Below, one piece after another: positions 51,615-60,258 of a DNA stretch of 64,000 bases. The first letter of the stretch is position 1, and each line of letters begins with the position of its first letter. Source of the DNA: CAVSJJ01 sp963771015. Lineage in GTDB: Bacteria > Actinomycetota > Actinomycetes > Actinomycetales > Dermatophilaceae. The notes under the pieces were generated by a model. The model saw only the letters and a program-made list of their open reading frames with translations, searched no databases and had not been told where the DNA came from. Position numbers and translations under genes: made by a program. The DNA lies in the NCBI GenBank assembly GCA_963771015.1, contig CAVYRN010000006.1, positions 1 to 64,000 of the forward strand. Reading direction: 5' to 3'.

Positions 51615-52568
51615 CTAGGACAGCCCGAAGTAGTTCCTCAGCGAGACCGTCCCGGGGTCGGCGGCATGGCCGAGCGGCGGCAGACCGAGCATCTCCTCCA
51701 TGCCCTTGAGCGTGGAGTAGTGGTTGAGCGCGGCATCGGTGGAGTATCCCGCTGGGGTGTACGGCGAGACGACGATGAAGGGGACCTGGTCGTGACGCTT
51801 GTTGCCCTCGTCCCACGTGATGATGAGGACTGTCTTCCCGGCCTGGTACTCGGGCGTGGCGAACACCTTCGGGAGGTACTCCGAGGCCCACGTGTCACCC
51901 GACCGGGTGCGCTCGGCCTGGGTGCTCTTGGACGTGGCATCGGGCTTGTGCATGATGTGCGTCTTGTTCGGGGTCAGCACGGTGAAGGCCGCACTGATGT
52001 CCGGCGTCGCCGGCATGGGAACGTCGTTCGTCTGGCACGTGCTGGCGATCCGGGTGTAGTACGGCGCCGGGTTGTGGTTGACCGTGTAGTCCGTCGCGTG
52101 GTGGATGAAGCAGTTGCTGGGCATGCTCTCGGCGAGCCCCCGCCAGTCCGTCCCGAGCTGCTCGAAGATGCTCTCGGACGACTGCGGCCACGTCTTCGGG
52201 TTCCGGTTCGACGTGATGTGCGTCGGGTAGCCGGTGTAGCCGGAGGTGAGCGCGATGTAGTTGGGCAGGCTCGTGGCAGGGTCGACCGTGGTCATGTCCA
52301 TGGCGCGCCCGCATGCGGCGGCCAGCGACTGGAGGTACGGCGCGTTGCTGCCCCGGTAGATCTGGTCCCGCCACTTGTTCTCGAAGACGAGCAGGACGAC
52401 GTGGTCGAACTGCGCCGGCGGCGCCCCGGTGGCCCACCCGCAGACCGGTGTCGTTGCCGCCGAGGCGGCGGACCGGCCGCCGACGGCCGGGGCGACCGCG
52501 GCAGTGACGGCGAGGCCAAGGGCGGCGGCGGCGGCGAGAACGGTACGGCGATGTGGACGACGGCTCAT
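51615..52568 (-). CDS. Exported phosphoesterase (phospholipase C/acid phosphatase family)
   Basis: A 317-residue secreted enzyme of the bacterial phosphoesterase family (PF04185-like). The signal sequence RRPHRRTVLAAAAALGLAVTAAVA has twin arginines, so Tat export is likely. The mature part has FDHVVLLVFENKWRDQIY (the early metal-binding N/E), TSGYTGYPTHITSN, and late VLIITWDEGNKRHDQVPFIVVSP with acidic metal ligands. It should hydrolyse a phosphodiester or monoester; the substrate is unknown. A GGGGGAG ribosome binding site precedes ATG 52568. Confidence 0.9.
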   Translation of the reverse strand: MSRRPHRRTVLAAAAALGLAVTAAVAPAVGGRSAASAATTPVCGWATGAPPAQFDHVVLLVFENKWRDQIYRGSNAPYLQSLAAACGRAMDMTTVDPATSLPNYIALTSGYTGYPTHITSNRNPKTWPQSSESIFEQLGTDWRGLAESMPSNCFIHHATDYTVNHNPAPYYTRIASTCQTNDVPMPATPDISAAFTVLTPNKTHIMHKPDATSKSTQAERTRSGDTWASEYLPKVFATPEYQAGKTVLIITWDEGNKRHDQVPFIVVSPYTPAGYSTDAALNHYSTLKGMEEMLGLPPLGHAADPGTVSLRNYFGLS

Positions 52569-52816
52569 GAGACTCCCCCAGATGGCGGCTGGCTCGCCCC
52601 GGCGAGCCCGGACATCACGCTCCAGTATGTGCGCCGGATGCCGGCAGTGGGGGCCTTGGGGGCCCACCTTTCGCCGGCTTTGCCCGCGTCTCGCCGGCTC
52701 GGCCCGCGTCGGACACGGCCGCCGCACGCATGGGGTCGCCTCCCGCTGTGCGTGTGGAGGTCCGGCCGAGCCGATCCAGCGGGCACCTGGGGACACCCCG
52801 CCGGCACCTCGGGACA
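52569..52816. other. Upstream region of the phosphoesterase gene
   Basis: Together with the rpsT terminator this makes a 307-bp gap (52569-52875). CATACT on the minus strand (plus 52624-52629) is the only -10-like word seen, about 55 nt before the ATG. No gene or repeat was found. Confidence 0.4.
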
Positions 52817-52862
52817 CGACGAGGGCCCGCCCCCGCGTCGTGCGGGTGACGGGCCCTCGTCG
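52817..52862 (-). terminator. Terminator of rpsT
   Basis: Perfect 13-bp arms CGACGAGGGCCCG (52817-52829) and its complement (52850-52862); the 20-nt interior can form a second small stem (CCCGC/GCGGG). It begins 14 bp after the rpsT stop in the minus direction. Confidence 0.88.
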
Positions 52863-52875
52863 GGGCGGGCCGGCC

Positions 52876-53136
52876 TCAGAGGCTGCTGGCCCGCCTGGCC
52901 ATGGCCGACTTCTTGTTCGCGGCCTGGTTGGCGTGGATGACGCCCTTGCTCACGGCCTTGTCGAGCTTGGTGGAGGCGACCTTGAGCGCCTCCTGGGCCT
53001 GCTCGACCTGGCCGGAGTCAGCGGCCTCGCGGAACCTGCGGATCCACGTCTTCAGCTCGGACTTGACCGCCTTGTTGCGCTCGGTCGCCTGCCGGTTCGT
53101 CTTGATCCGCTTGATCTGGGACTTGATGTTTGCCAC
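52876..53136 (-). CDS. rpsT: 30S ribosomal protein S20
   Basis: An 86-residue basic helical ribosomal protein that binds 16S rRNA. ANIKSQIKRIKTNRQATERN and SKGVIHANQAANKKSAMARR are diagnostic. It starts with GTG, as in many actinobacteria, with weak AGAAAG upstream. A separate promoter at 53277-53306 gives a leader of about 130 nt; in other bacteria S20 represses its own translation. Flanked by holA upstream and its terminator downstream. Confidence 0.98.
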   Translation of the reverse strand: MANIKSQIKRIKTNRQATERNKAVKSELKTWIRRFREAADSGQVEQAQEALKVASTKLDKAVSKGVIHANQAANKKSAMARRASSL

Positions 53137-53276
53137 GAGTTGTCTGTGCTTTCTGGTGGGTCGGTATGCCGCTGAGGGCGGCAGACGCGCCTCGGGACCG
53201 GGCGTGGGGATGCCCGTGGGTGAAGCGCTCTGTGGATCGTCGGGCGCACACGACCTCAGCGCGCACGCAGGCACAC

Positions 53277-53306
53277 AAGGTACCAGTGTGCGGGGCTCCG
53301 CGACAA
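53277..53306 (-). promoter_or_regulatory. rpsT promoter with overlapping palindrome
   Basis: On the minus strand TTGTCG (53301-53306), an 18-bp spacer and TACCTT (53277-53282) form a recognisable promoter. GCACAC and GTGTGC flank the -10 symmetrically (plus 53271-53291), which could be a regulatory site or chance. Confidence 0.6.
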
Positions 53307-53321
53307 AACGGGACGGACCGG

Positions 53322-54311
53322 TCAGCCGGTGCCCGAGGCGTGCTCCCGGGTGATCGTCAGCACCGCGCGCTCGACGGCGTAGACGGGGTCCCGTCCCCCG
53401 CCCTTGACCTCGAAGTCGGCGAGCGCGACGGCCCGGATGCATCGGCCCAGCGCCTCGGCGTTCCAGCCGCCCAGCGCGCGCCGGGCCTTGTCGACCTGCC
53501 ACGGAGCCAGGCCGAGGTCGCGGGCGAGGTCGGCCGAGCGGCCGCGGCCGGCCGAGCCGACCTTGACCAGCTGACGGAGCTGCCCGGCCAGCACGGCGAC
53601 GATGGGGACCGGGTCGACGCCGACGGCGATGGCGTGCCGGAGCAGCCGAAGCGCCTCCCCCGCGTCGCCACCGACGGCCGCGTCGGCCACCCGGAAGCCG
53701 GTCGCCTCGACCTTGCCACCGTGGTACGTGAGGACGACGCGTTCGTCGATCGTCCCGGTCGTGTCCTCGATGAGCTGGGCGCATGCCGCCGCCAGCTCCC
53801 GGAGATCCCGGCCGACGGCCTCGACGAGGGCGTGCACCGCCTCACCCGTCGCGCGGCGCCGGGCTCGACGGAACTCGTGCGTGGCGAAGTCCACCTTGTC
53901 GCGGTCGCTCTTGATGGCCGGTGCGTCGATGACCCGGGCACCGGCCCCCCGGAGGGCATCGAGGGTCTTCCTGCCCCGGTTGCCGCCCTTGTGAAGGGCG
54001 ATGAGGGTGACCTCGGGATCGACGGGTCCGGCGACCAGGGCCTGGACGTCGACCTGGAGCTCGTCGGCGCCCTCGTCGAGGTCGTACACGACGAGGATCT
54101 TGCTGCCACCGAAGAGCGAGGGGCTGGCGTGGATGGTGAGCTCGCCGGGCTCGTAGGCCGCGGCATACAGCCGGATCACCTCGAGGCCGGGGCTGCTCAC
54201 GCGCAGCTCGTCGATGAGCTGCGCCACGGCCCGTTCGGCGAGGACCTGTTCGGGCCCGAGGACCAGGACGAACGGCGGCACCCCGCGACGGTCGGGCTGG
54301 TCCTGGCTCAC
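53322..54311 (-). CDS. holA: DNA polymerase III delta subunit
   Basis: A 329-residue clamp-loader subunit that opens the sliding clamp. PFVLVLGPEQVLAERAVAQLIDEL starts the first domain, LFGGSKILVVYDLDEGAD follows in the AAA-like fold, and KVDFATHEFRRARRRATGEAVHALVEAVG with LGGWNAEALGRCIRAVALADFEVKGGG forms the helical C-terminus. The start GTG 54311 (SQDQPDRRG) is preferred; a GTG at 54329 would add six residues. Next to rpsT, the standard actinobacterial order. Confidence 0.94.
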   Translation of the reverse strand: MSQDQPDRRGVPPFVLVLGPEQVLAERAVAQLIDELRVSSPGLEVIRLYAAAYEPGELTIHASPSLFGGSKILVVYDLDEGADELQVDVQALVAGPVDPEVTLIALHKGGNRGRKTLDALRGAGARVIDAPAIKSDRDKVDFATHEFRRARRRATGEAVHALVEAVGRDLRELAAACAQLIEDTTGTIDERVVLTYHGGKVEATGFRVADAAVGGDAGEALRLLRHAIAVGVDPVPIVAVLAGQLRQLVKVGSAGRGRSADLARDLGLAPWQVDKARRALGGWNAEALGRCIRAVALADFEVKGGGRDPVYAVERAVLTITREHASGTG

Positions 54312-54344
54312 GGTAGGACAGCCTGCCACGGGGCCCGGACACCG

Positions 54345-54376
54345 ACGAGCCCGGTCGGCGGACCGACCGGGCTCGT
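54345..54376. terminator. Terminator downstream of the subtilase gene
   Basis: A perfect 14-bp stem (54345-54358 with 54363-54376) with CGGA loop, 50 bp after the protease stop. It also lies just upstream of holA, isolating the two minus-strand units. Confidence 0.85.
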
Positions 54377-54426
54377 GCGGCGGGGGGCGGTGGCGGGCCG
54401 GCGGACCGACCCACCACCGCCGTCCG

Positions 54427-57400
54427 TCACGGGGTGACCGTGATGGGGGTGCGGACGGTCGTCGTCCCGGCCACGACGTCGGACGTCATGTCCGTGGTCA
54501 GCGACCGAGCGCCGGCCCGGTGGGCCTTGACGGTGAGGGTGTACGACAGCTGCTCACCCGGCTCGCCAGGAGTCGTCGTGATGACGTAGCTCCCGGTCGG
54601 CGGCCCGGTGATCTGCGCACCGGCCGTGCCGGAGAGGTTCTCCGCGCCGACCGTCGTGCCGTCCGGCGAACCGAGGGCACCGAGGGTCGCGTCGGCGTAG
54701 CCGTACGAGATGTCCTCGACACCGTTGTAGCCGATCCACACCTGCATCGAGCGGTGCTCTGCGAGGTCACCGAACACGTGGACGTCCCACTGGACGACGA
54801 CCCAGTTGTGGACGCCGTCGGAGAGCGACACGATCCGACCGCCGTCCTCGCCGGTCCCGTCCAGGTCGCTCCAGAAGGGCGCGAGCACCCCGTTCGGGGC
54901 CGCCGCGTCCGGCAGGTGCTGCGGGATGTAGGAGATGTCCTGCTGCCCGTGCGCGCCGTTGATGACGATGTAGCCGTTGGACACGACCCCGATCGAGTTG
55001 TACATCCGCCCGCCGAAGTCGAAGGCCGGAACGTTGAAGTTCGTGGCCGTCTCGTCTCCGAGGGCGAACACCGTGGCGGACGAGAAGCCCCGCAGGTCGA
55101 GGAAGCCGCCCGCGGGCGTGTCGCCCGAGGTGATCGCCGGAATGGCGTCCTTCGGCGGTGCGAGCACCGTCGGGCCGGCAACGACCTTCCGCCCGTTCAG
55201 GCGGGTCGCGTCACCGGTGACGTCGGTGATCTTCAGCAGCGGCGAGACCGTGCTGGTCAGGTTGACCGTCGCCGGAGCCGCCGCCTTGTTCTCGGCCGTC
55301 ACCGTGCACATCGTCGCGTCGCCGACCGAGACCGTGCTCGGGTCACAGGTCGAGGTCAGCGAGACGGCGCCCTGCTGGTTCTTGAAGGCGACCGGCAGGT
55401 GAACCGTCGGGACCCTCTTCGCCGTGAACCGGAGCTCGCCGAAGTACTGACCGGTGGGCGCACTCGAGGTGATGGTGATCGCGAAGGTCCTGCTCTGCCG
55501 GGGCGGGATGACGCCCGAGCGCGGCGAGACCTTGATCGTCGTGTCGGCCGGAGCCGTCGTGTGTGCCGTGAACTTCCAGGCCTTGCCGGAGACGTTGGTC
55601 GCGGTCCGGTAGACCGTCACCGTGCCCGGCATCGTCGGGACGTTGATCGACGGCAGGTTGAGGTCGAGGGCCGTGATGGGGTTCTGACCCAGGTTCCACA
55701 TGTTGGCCGCCGTCTCGTCGAAGACGACCGGAGCCTTGCCGGCCTTGCTGAGGTCGACCCGACCGGCACCGTCGTCGAACGGGTCGGCAGGTGTGGTCTC
55801 GTCCTCCTTGACGACCTTCGTCGTCGCCGTCGTCATGAGGGCGGACTTGACCGCTCCCGGGGTCCAGCCCATGTGGGCAGCCTTGACGAGGATCGCCGAG
55901 CCGGCGATGTTCGGCGAGGACATCGAGGTACCCGCAATGGCCTGGTAGTACTCACCAGCGGGGCCGCTCGGGAGCTCGTCCGGCGTGGGCGTGTTGCCCG
56001 CGAGGACCTGCACACCGGGAGCGGTGATGTCCGGCTTGAGGAACTGCCCGCCCGGGCCGCGCGACGAGAACGCCGCCATGACGTCACCCTGGGCCGGTTG
56101 CTTGCTGCCCTCGGGCCACGACGCCATCGAGTCGGGGTGGGCCGCCATGAACGCGACGAACGCGGTCCCGTCGGCCAGGTGAACGGCCGGCAGGAAGTGG
56201 TTGTCGGACTCGGTGTCGGCCAGCGTCGGGTTGTAGAGGATCATTCCGGCGGCGCCGCCCTGAAGGACGTTGTAGCCCTTCTCGACCCGGGCGTTGCTCC
56301 CGCGCCGACACGCGACGACGTCACCGTCGACGGCGCCCGCAGGCACCGGCGTGAGGCAGAGGGCGTCGTTGTAGCCCGGGATGTTCTCGGCCATGACGAT
56401 CGGTGCCGGCGTCGTGACGCCCGGCGTGAGCGAGGTGCCCTCGAAGGTCGCCGAGTCGGTACCGCTGGTCACCGTGAGCGTCGTCGAGAACGCGCGCGCC
56501 ATCGTCGAGGCCGCGACGGTCGTCACCCACGGGCTGTGGTGGTCGGTCGTCCCGGCGCCGGGGCCACTGTTGCCCGCGGAGGCCGCAACGAAGATCCCGG
56601 CGTTGTAGGCGTCGAGGAACGCCAGCTCGACCGGGTCGCCGAACGGGTTGGACCCACCGGAGATCGAGTAGTTGATGACGTTGGCGCCGTCGGCGATCGC
56701 CTGCTGGACCGCGGCCACCGAGTCGGAGCTGTAGCACCCTTCGACGCCACAGACCTTGTACTCGAGGACCCAGGCACCGGGAGCCACGCCGCTGACCGGT
56801 CCCTGGTCCACGCCGAAGATCGGCGCGTGCTGGACGCGGTTACCCGCGGCCGTCGTCGTCGTGTGCGTGCCGTGGCCGCCGCTGTCACGGGCGGAGTCGG
56901 CGTACACCTGGTCGCCGTTGACCGCGTTGTACGTGTCGATGAACGGCGCGCCACCGATGACCTTGTGGTTGCACTGGAAGACGTCCGTCGCCGGGGTCAG
57001 CGGGTTGTCGCCGAAGACGCACGGACGCGGCTGACCGCTCGGGGCGGGCGGCGGGGTGCCGAGGGCGGGGTTGTCCGCGAGCATCGGGTGCTCCGGCCAG
57101 ATGCCGGTGTCGATGTCGGCGAAGATGACGCCCTTGCCCGCGAGGTCCTGGCCGCCGAGCTGCCTCCACAGCGTCGGCGCACCGATGAACTGCGCGGCCT
57201 CCTGGATGGCGGCCGGCTTGTTGAGGCTGTCCTCCTGGACCGCGGCGACGCCGGGCATGGAGAGCAGCTTGCTCGCCTGGTTCGCCGGCAGTCGGACCGC
57301 GACACCGCCGTAGACCGTCGTCAGGCTCTCGCCCGCTCGCGCGCTCGGGAGCTTGCTCCTCAGGGCGGACCGGAAGGTCCGGTCCATCGAGCCGATGTGG

Positions 57401-57759
57401 CCCTGGTAGGCCTTCTCCGCCGAGGACTTCCCCGTCAGCCGCTTGCCGGTCACGCTCGGGCTGGTCGCGGCCAGGCCGTCGATCCCCCCGCGGTAGCTGG
57501 CCATCGCGTCGTAGTCGAGCTTGACGACGACGTTGACCATCTTGGAGTCGGTTCGCTTCAAGAGGGCCTTGTCCGACTGGGCAAGGCGCCCGCTGTCGGA
57601 CTTGGCACCCGTGATCGTTGAGCTGGGACTCAACGCTGTTGCCGTGAAACCATCAGGACCACGCGTAGCTGCTCCGGCCTGGGTTGGTGCGGCGAGCAAT
57701 GCCGCTGCCAACGCTGCCGTCCCCAAGCTTGCCCACGCGCGCCGCGAAGAAACCTGCAT
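54427..57759 (-). CDS. Secreted subtilisin-like serine protease
   Basis: A 1110-residue S8 peptidase. Signal peptide (residues 1-30, ending PTQAGA), an I9-type prodomain (about 70-180), then the catalytic domain with D217 (FADIDTGIWPEHP), H296 (SGGHGTHTT), oxyanion N397 (SAGNSGPG) and S612 (AGTSMSSPNIAG). A PA-like insertion (about 440-555) lies between N397 and S612, as in plant and streptomycete subtilases. After 680 follow Fn3-like and beta-rich domains with VWIGYNGVEDISYGYAD. No cell-wall anchor is seen. It probably degrades external protein. Confidence 0.95.
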   Translation of the reverse strand: MQVSSRRAWASLGTAALAAALLAAPTQAGAATRGPDGFTATALSPSSTITGAKSDSGRLAQSDKALLKRTDSKMVNVVVKLDYDAMASYRGGIDGLAATSPSVTGKRLTGKSSAEKAYQGHIGSMDRTFRSALRSKLPSARAGESLTTVYGGVAVRLPANQASKLLSMPGVAAVQEDSLNKPAAIQEAAQFIGAPTLWRQLGGQDLAGKGVIFADIDTGIWPEHPMLADNPALGTPPPAPSGQPRPCVFGDNPLTPATDVFQCNHKVIGGAPFIDTYNAVNGDQVYADSARDSGGHGTHTTTTAAGNRVQHAPIFGVDQGPVSGVAPGAWVLEYKVCGVEGCYSSDSVAAVQQAIADGANVINYSISGGSNPFGDPVELAFLDAYNAGIFVAASAGNSGPGAGTTDHHSPWVTTVAASTMARAFSTTLTVTSGTDSATFEGTSLTPGVTTPAPIVMAENIPGYNDALCLTPVPAGAVDGDVVACRRGSNARVEKGYNVLQGGAAGMILYNPTLADTESDNHFLPAVHLADGTAFVAFMAAHPDSMASWPEGSKQPAQGDVMAAFSSRGPGGQFLKPDITAPGVQVLAGNTPTPDELPSGPAGEYYQAIAGTSMSSPNIAGSAILVKAAHMGWTPGAVKSALMTTATTKVVKEDETTPADPFDDGAGRVDLSKAGKAPVVFDETAANMWNLGQNPITALDLNLPSINVPTMPGTVTVYRTATNVSGKAWKFTAHTTAPADTTIKVSPRSGVIPPRQSRTFAITITSSAPTGQYFGELRFTAKRVPTVHLPVAFKNQQGAVSLTSTCDPSTVSVGDATMCTVTAENKAAAPATVNLTSTVSPLLKITDVTGDATRLNGRKVVAGPTVLAPPKDAIPAITSGDTPAGGFLDLRGFSSATVFALGDETATNFNVPAFDFGGRMYNSIGVVSNGYIVINGAHGQQDISYIPQHLPDAAAPNGVLAPFWSDLDGTGEDGGRIVSLSDGVHNWVVVQWDVHVFGDLAEHRSMQVWIGYNGVEDISYGYADATLGALGSPDGTTVGAENLSGTAGAQITGPPTGSYVITTTPGEPGEQLSYTLTVKAHRAGARSLTTDMTSDVVAGTTTVRTPITVTP

Positions 57760-57921
57760 CTAGGCGCTCCAATCAAGGGTTATCTCCCTCGAGCCGATCA
57801 GGCCCGATGCAGATGGACTGTAGCCATACTTTCGGCCGGGCGCCTCCTCTCACGACGATCTGTTTCCCAAGAGGCCGCCCGGACGCAAAGAAGGACTGAC
57901 CCGCGGGTAGCACATGCCTGG

Positions 57922-60186
57922 CTACCGAAGGTCCAGGGTGGGCGGCTGCCCCGCGGCCAGCCCGAGACCGTCGAGCCGGGCCTGGACAACGGGCTCCGGG
58001 AGCTCCAGCGACTCGGCGAGCTCGGCCACGGTCAGACCGAGCTCCACACCGTCGCGCAGCTCCTCGTCGGACTCGGCGCTCCACGGGTGTCCCTGGGTGA
58101 CGGCGGTCCGGCTGGCCGTCGCCGCCGGGGGCGCTGCGGCGACGGGGCGGAGCGCCTCGGCGGCGACCGCGGTCGGCTCGTTCTCGACAAGGGATGCCGC
58201 GGTGGCACCGCCCCCCCGCGGCGCGGGCTCGGCGACGGGGTCGGGCGGGTCTGCCGTCTCGTCCAGGCGGCGCAGGGCGCCGAGCACGAGGTCCCGGTCG
58301 ACCGTGGGCCAGAACGGCGGCAGCGAACGCTGGAGGAACCCGGCATACCGGGCGGTCATCATCCGTGAGTCGAGGAAGGCGACGACACCCCGGTCCGAGC
58401 CCCGCCTGATGAGCCGGCCCGCCCCCTGGGCCAGGCGCAGGGCGGCATGGGTGGCCGACACCGCCATGAAGCCGTTACCGCCCATCCGGGCGATCGCCTG
58501 TGCTCGGGCCGAGGCGAGCGGGTCGTCCGGCCGCGGGAAGGGGATCCGGTCGATGAGGACGAGATGGCACGAGGACCCGGGGACGTCGACTCCCTGCCAC
58601 AGGCTGATCGTCCCGAACAGACAGGTTCCCGGATCCTTGGCGAACTGCCGGACGAGCGTGGCGATCTGGTCCTCGCCCTGGCAGAGGAACGTGACCCCGT
58701 CGTCCTCCACGAACCGGTCCCGCATCGCCTCGGTCGCCTCGCGCGCGGCACGCATCGACGAGAACAGCCCGAGGGTGCGACCGCCTGCCGCCCTCACCAG
58801 CGCCTCGATCTCGTCGAGCGTCGCCTCGGCCGTCCCGTCCCGCCCCGGCGCGGGGAGGTGGCTCGCGACGTAGGCGATGCCCTGCCGCGGGTAGTCGAAG
58901 GGGCTGCCGACGTCGAGGCCGGTCCACGCCGGGGCGTCCTCGCCACGCAGGCCGATCGTGCCCGCCAGCGCGTCGAAGGTGCCGCCGAGCTCGAGGGTCG
59001 CCGAGGTGAGGACGACGGTGCGCTCGTCGAAGACCTTGTCCCGGACGAGCATGGCCACACTCATCGGGGCGACCCGCAGCGCACTCCCCCGCCGGATGTC
59101 CTTGCTCACCCAGGCGACGTCGAGGTCGCGCTGCTCGAGGACGCGCTCGGCGGTCTCGAAGACCTCGTCGACCGCCGCGCGGGCCACCTGCCGCGTCGCG
59201 TCGACCTCCTCGCCCGCGACCGGCTTGAGCTCGCTCTGGACCGCCCGCGCGGTGTCGCGGACCCGGGCCAGGGCGAGGGCGAGGGTGTCCGGGATGCCGG
59301 TGAGCCGTCCCTCGGGAAGTGCCTCGAGCACCTCCTCGAGCAGGCCGGCGGCGTCCTCGACCGTCTCCCCGGCGTCCGACCGCCGCCCGGCCCGCTTGGC
59401 AGCCGCCCGGATCACCCCCGGGGTGAGCTCGTCGGTGATCGTCGAGGTCACCCGGTCGACGAGCTCGTGGGCCTCGTCGATGATGAGGAGGTCGTGCGGG
59501 GGAAGCATCTGGCGGCCCTCGAACGCGTCGATCGCCATGAACGAGTGGTTCGTCACGACGATGTCGACGTCGCGGGCCGCCTCGCGGGACCGTTCGACGA
59601 AGCATTCGGCAAGCGCGGGACATCGCTGCCCCAGGCACTCCTGCGCGCTGACCGAGACCTGACGCCAGGCCCGCTCCGAGACGCCCGGCACGAGCTCGTC
59701 GCGGTCACCCGAGACCGTCTGCTGGGCCCAGTCACGCAGCCGGACGACCTCGGACCCGAGCCGCGAGGCCGCGGCGTCGACCTCGGCCACCGACAGCAGG
59801 CCCTCGTCCTCCTCGGGGTAACCGCCGGCGAGCTTGTGGGCGCACAGGTAGTTGCGCCGCCCCTTGACCAGCCCATAGGTCGGCCGCCGACCGAGCAGTG
59901 GCTCGACCGACTCGGCGAGCCGAGGCATGTCCCGGTCGACGATCTGGGCCTGGAGGGCGAGGGTGGCCGTGGCGACCACGGCCGTCCGGCCGGTATCCAT
60001 GGCGTGCCGGAGCGCCGGGACGAGGTAGGCGAGCGACTTGCCGGTGCCGGTGCCGGCCTGGACGACCAGGTGCTGCCCGGTGTCGATCGCCTCCGCCACC
60101 GCCCGGGCCATCTCGACCTGGCCGGGCCGCTCGGTCCCGCCGACGCCGGCAACCGCGGCGCTCAGGAGGTCGTCGAGCGAGGGCAC
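57922..60186 (-). CDS. DinG/XPD-family ATP-dependent DNA helicase
   Basis: A 754-residue superfamily 2 helicase. Walker A is VVQAGTGTGKSLAYL, DEAH is LLIIDEAHELVDR, and four cysteines (NYLCAHKL, SAQECLGQRCPALAECF) mark the iron-sulfur cluster. Helicase domain 2 has TLGLFSSMRAAREA, GTISLWQGVDVPG and QGAGRLIRRGSDRG. The last 120 residues form an extra tail ending with a helix-turn-helix-like ELGLTVAELAESLELPEPVV. TACCCT (60193-60198) is 6 nt before GTG 60186. No SOS box was found despite the DinG name. Confidence 0.93.
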   Translation of the reverse strand: MPSLDDLLSAAVAGVGGTERPGQVEMARAVAEAIDTGQHLVVQAGTGTGKSLAYLVPALRHAMDTGRTAVVATATLALQAQIVDRDMPRLAESVEPLLGRRPTYGLVKGRRNYLCAHKLAGGYPEEDEGLLSVAEVDAAASRLGSEVVRLRDWAQQTVSGDRDELVPGVSERAWRQVSVSAQECLGQRCPALAECFVERSREAARDVDIVVTNHSFMAIDAFEGRQMLPPHDLLIIDEAHELVDRVTSTITDELTPGVIRAAAKRAGRRSDAGETVEDAAGLLEEVLEALPEGRLTGIPDTLALALARVRDTARAVQSELKPVAGEEVDATRQVARAAVDEVFETAERVLEQRDLDVAWVSKDIRRGSALRVAPMSVAMLVRDKVFDERTVVLTSATLELGGTFDALAGTIGLRGEDAPAWTGLDVGSPFDYPRQGIAYVASHLPAPGRDGTAEATLDEIEALVRAAGGRTLGLFSSMRAAREATEAMRDRFVEDDGVTFLCQGEDQIATLVRQFAKDPGTCLFGTISLWQGVDVPGSSCHLVLIDRIPFPRPDDPLASARAQAIARMGGNGFMAVSATHAALRLAQGAGRLIRRGSDRGVVAFLDSRMMTARYAGFLQRSLPPFWPTVDRDLVLGALRRLDETADPPDPVAEPAPRGGGATAASLVENEPTAVAAEALRPVAAAPPAATASRTAVTQGHPWSAESDEELRDGVELGLTVAELAESLELPEPVVQARLDGLGLAAGQPPTLDLR

Positions 60187-60258
60187 CAGAGCAGGGTATG
60201 CCGCGGGGGCGGGGAGGGCGGCATATCGTCCACAGCCCGACAGTGCAACGATGGCGCC

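Noticed and set aside
54214..57621. Very long plus-strand open frame opposite the subtilase gene
   Set aside because: It is an antisense shadow: Arg/Gly/Asp/Val-rich with no domains, while the minus strand encodes a complete S8 protease. Similar shadows opposite znuB, the CNNM gene, lepA and dusB were dropped for the same reason.
57922..60186. SOS control of the DinG-like helicase
   Set aside because: No TCGAAC-N4-GTTCGA or close variant lies in the 72-bp upstream gap.
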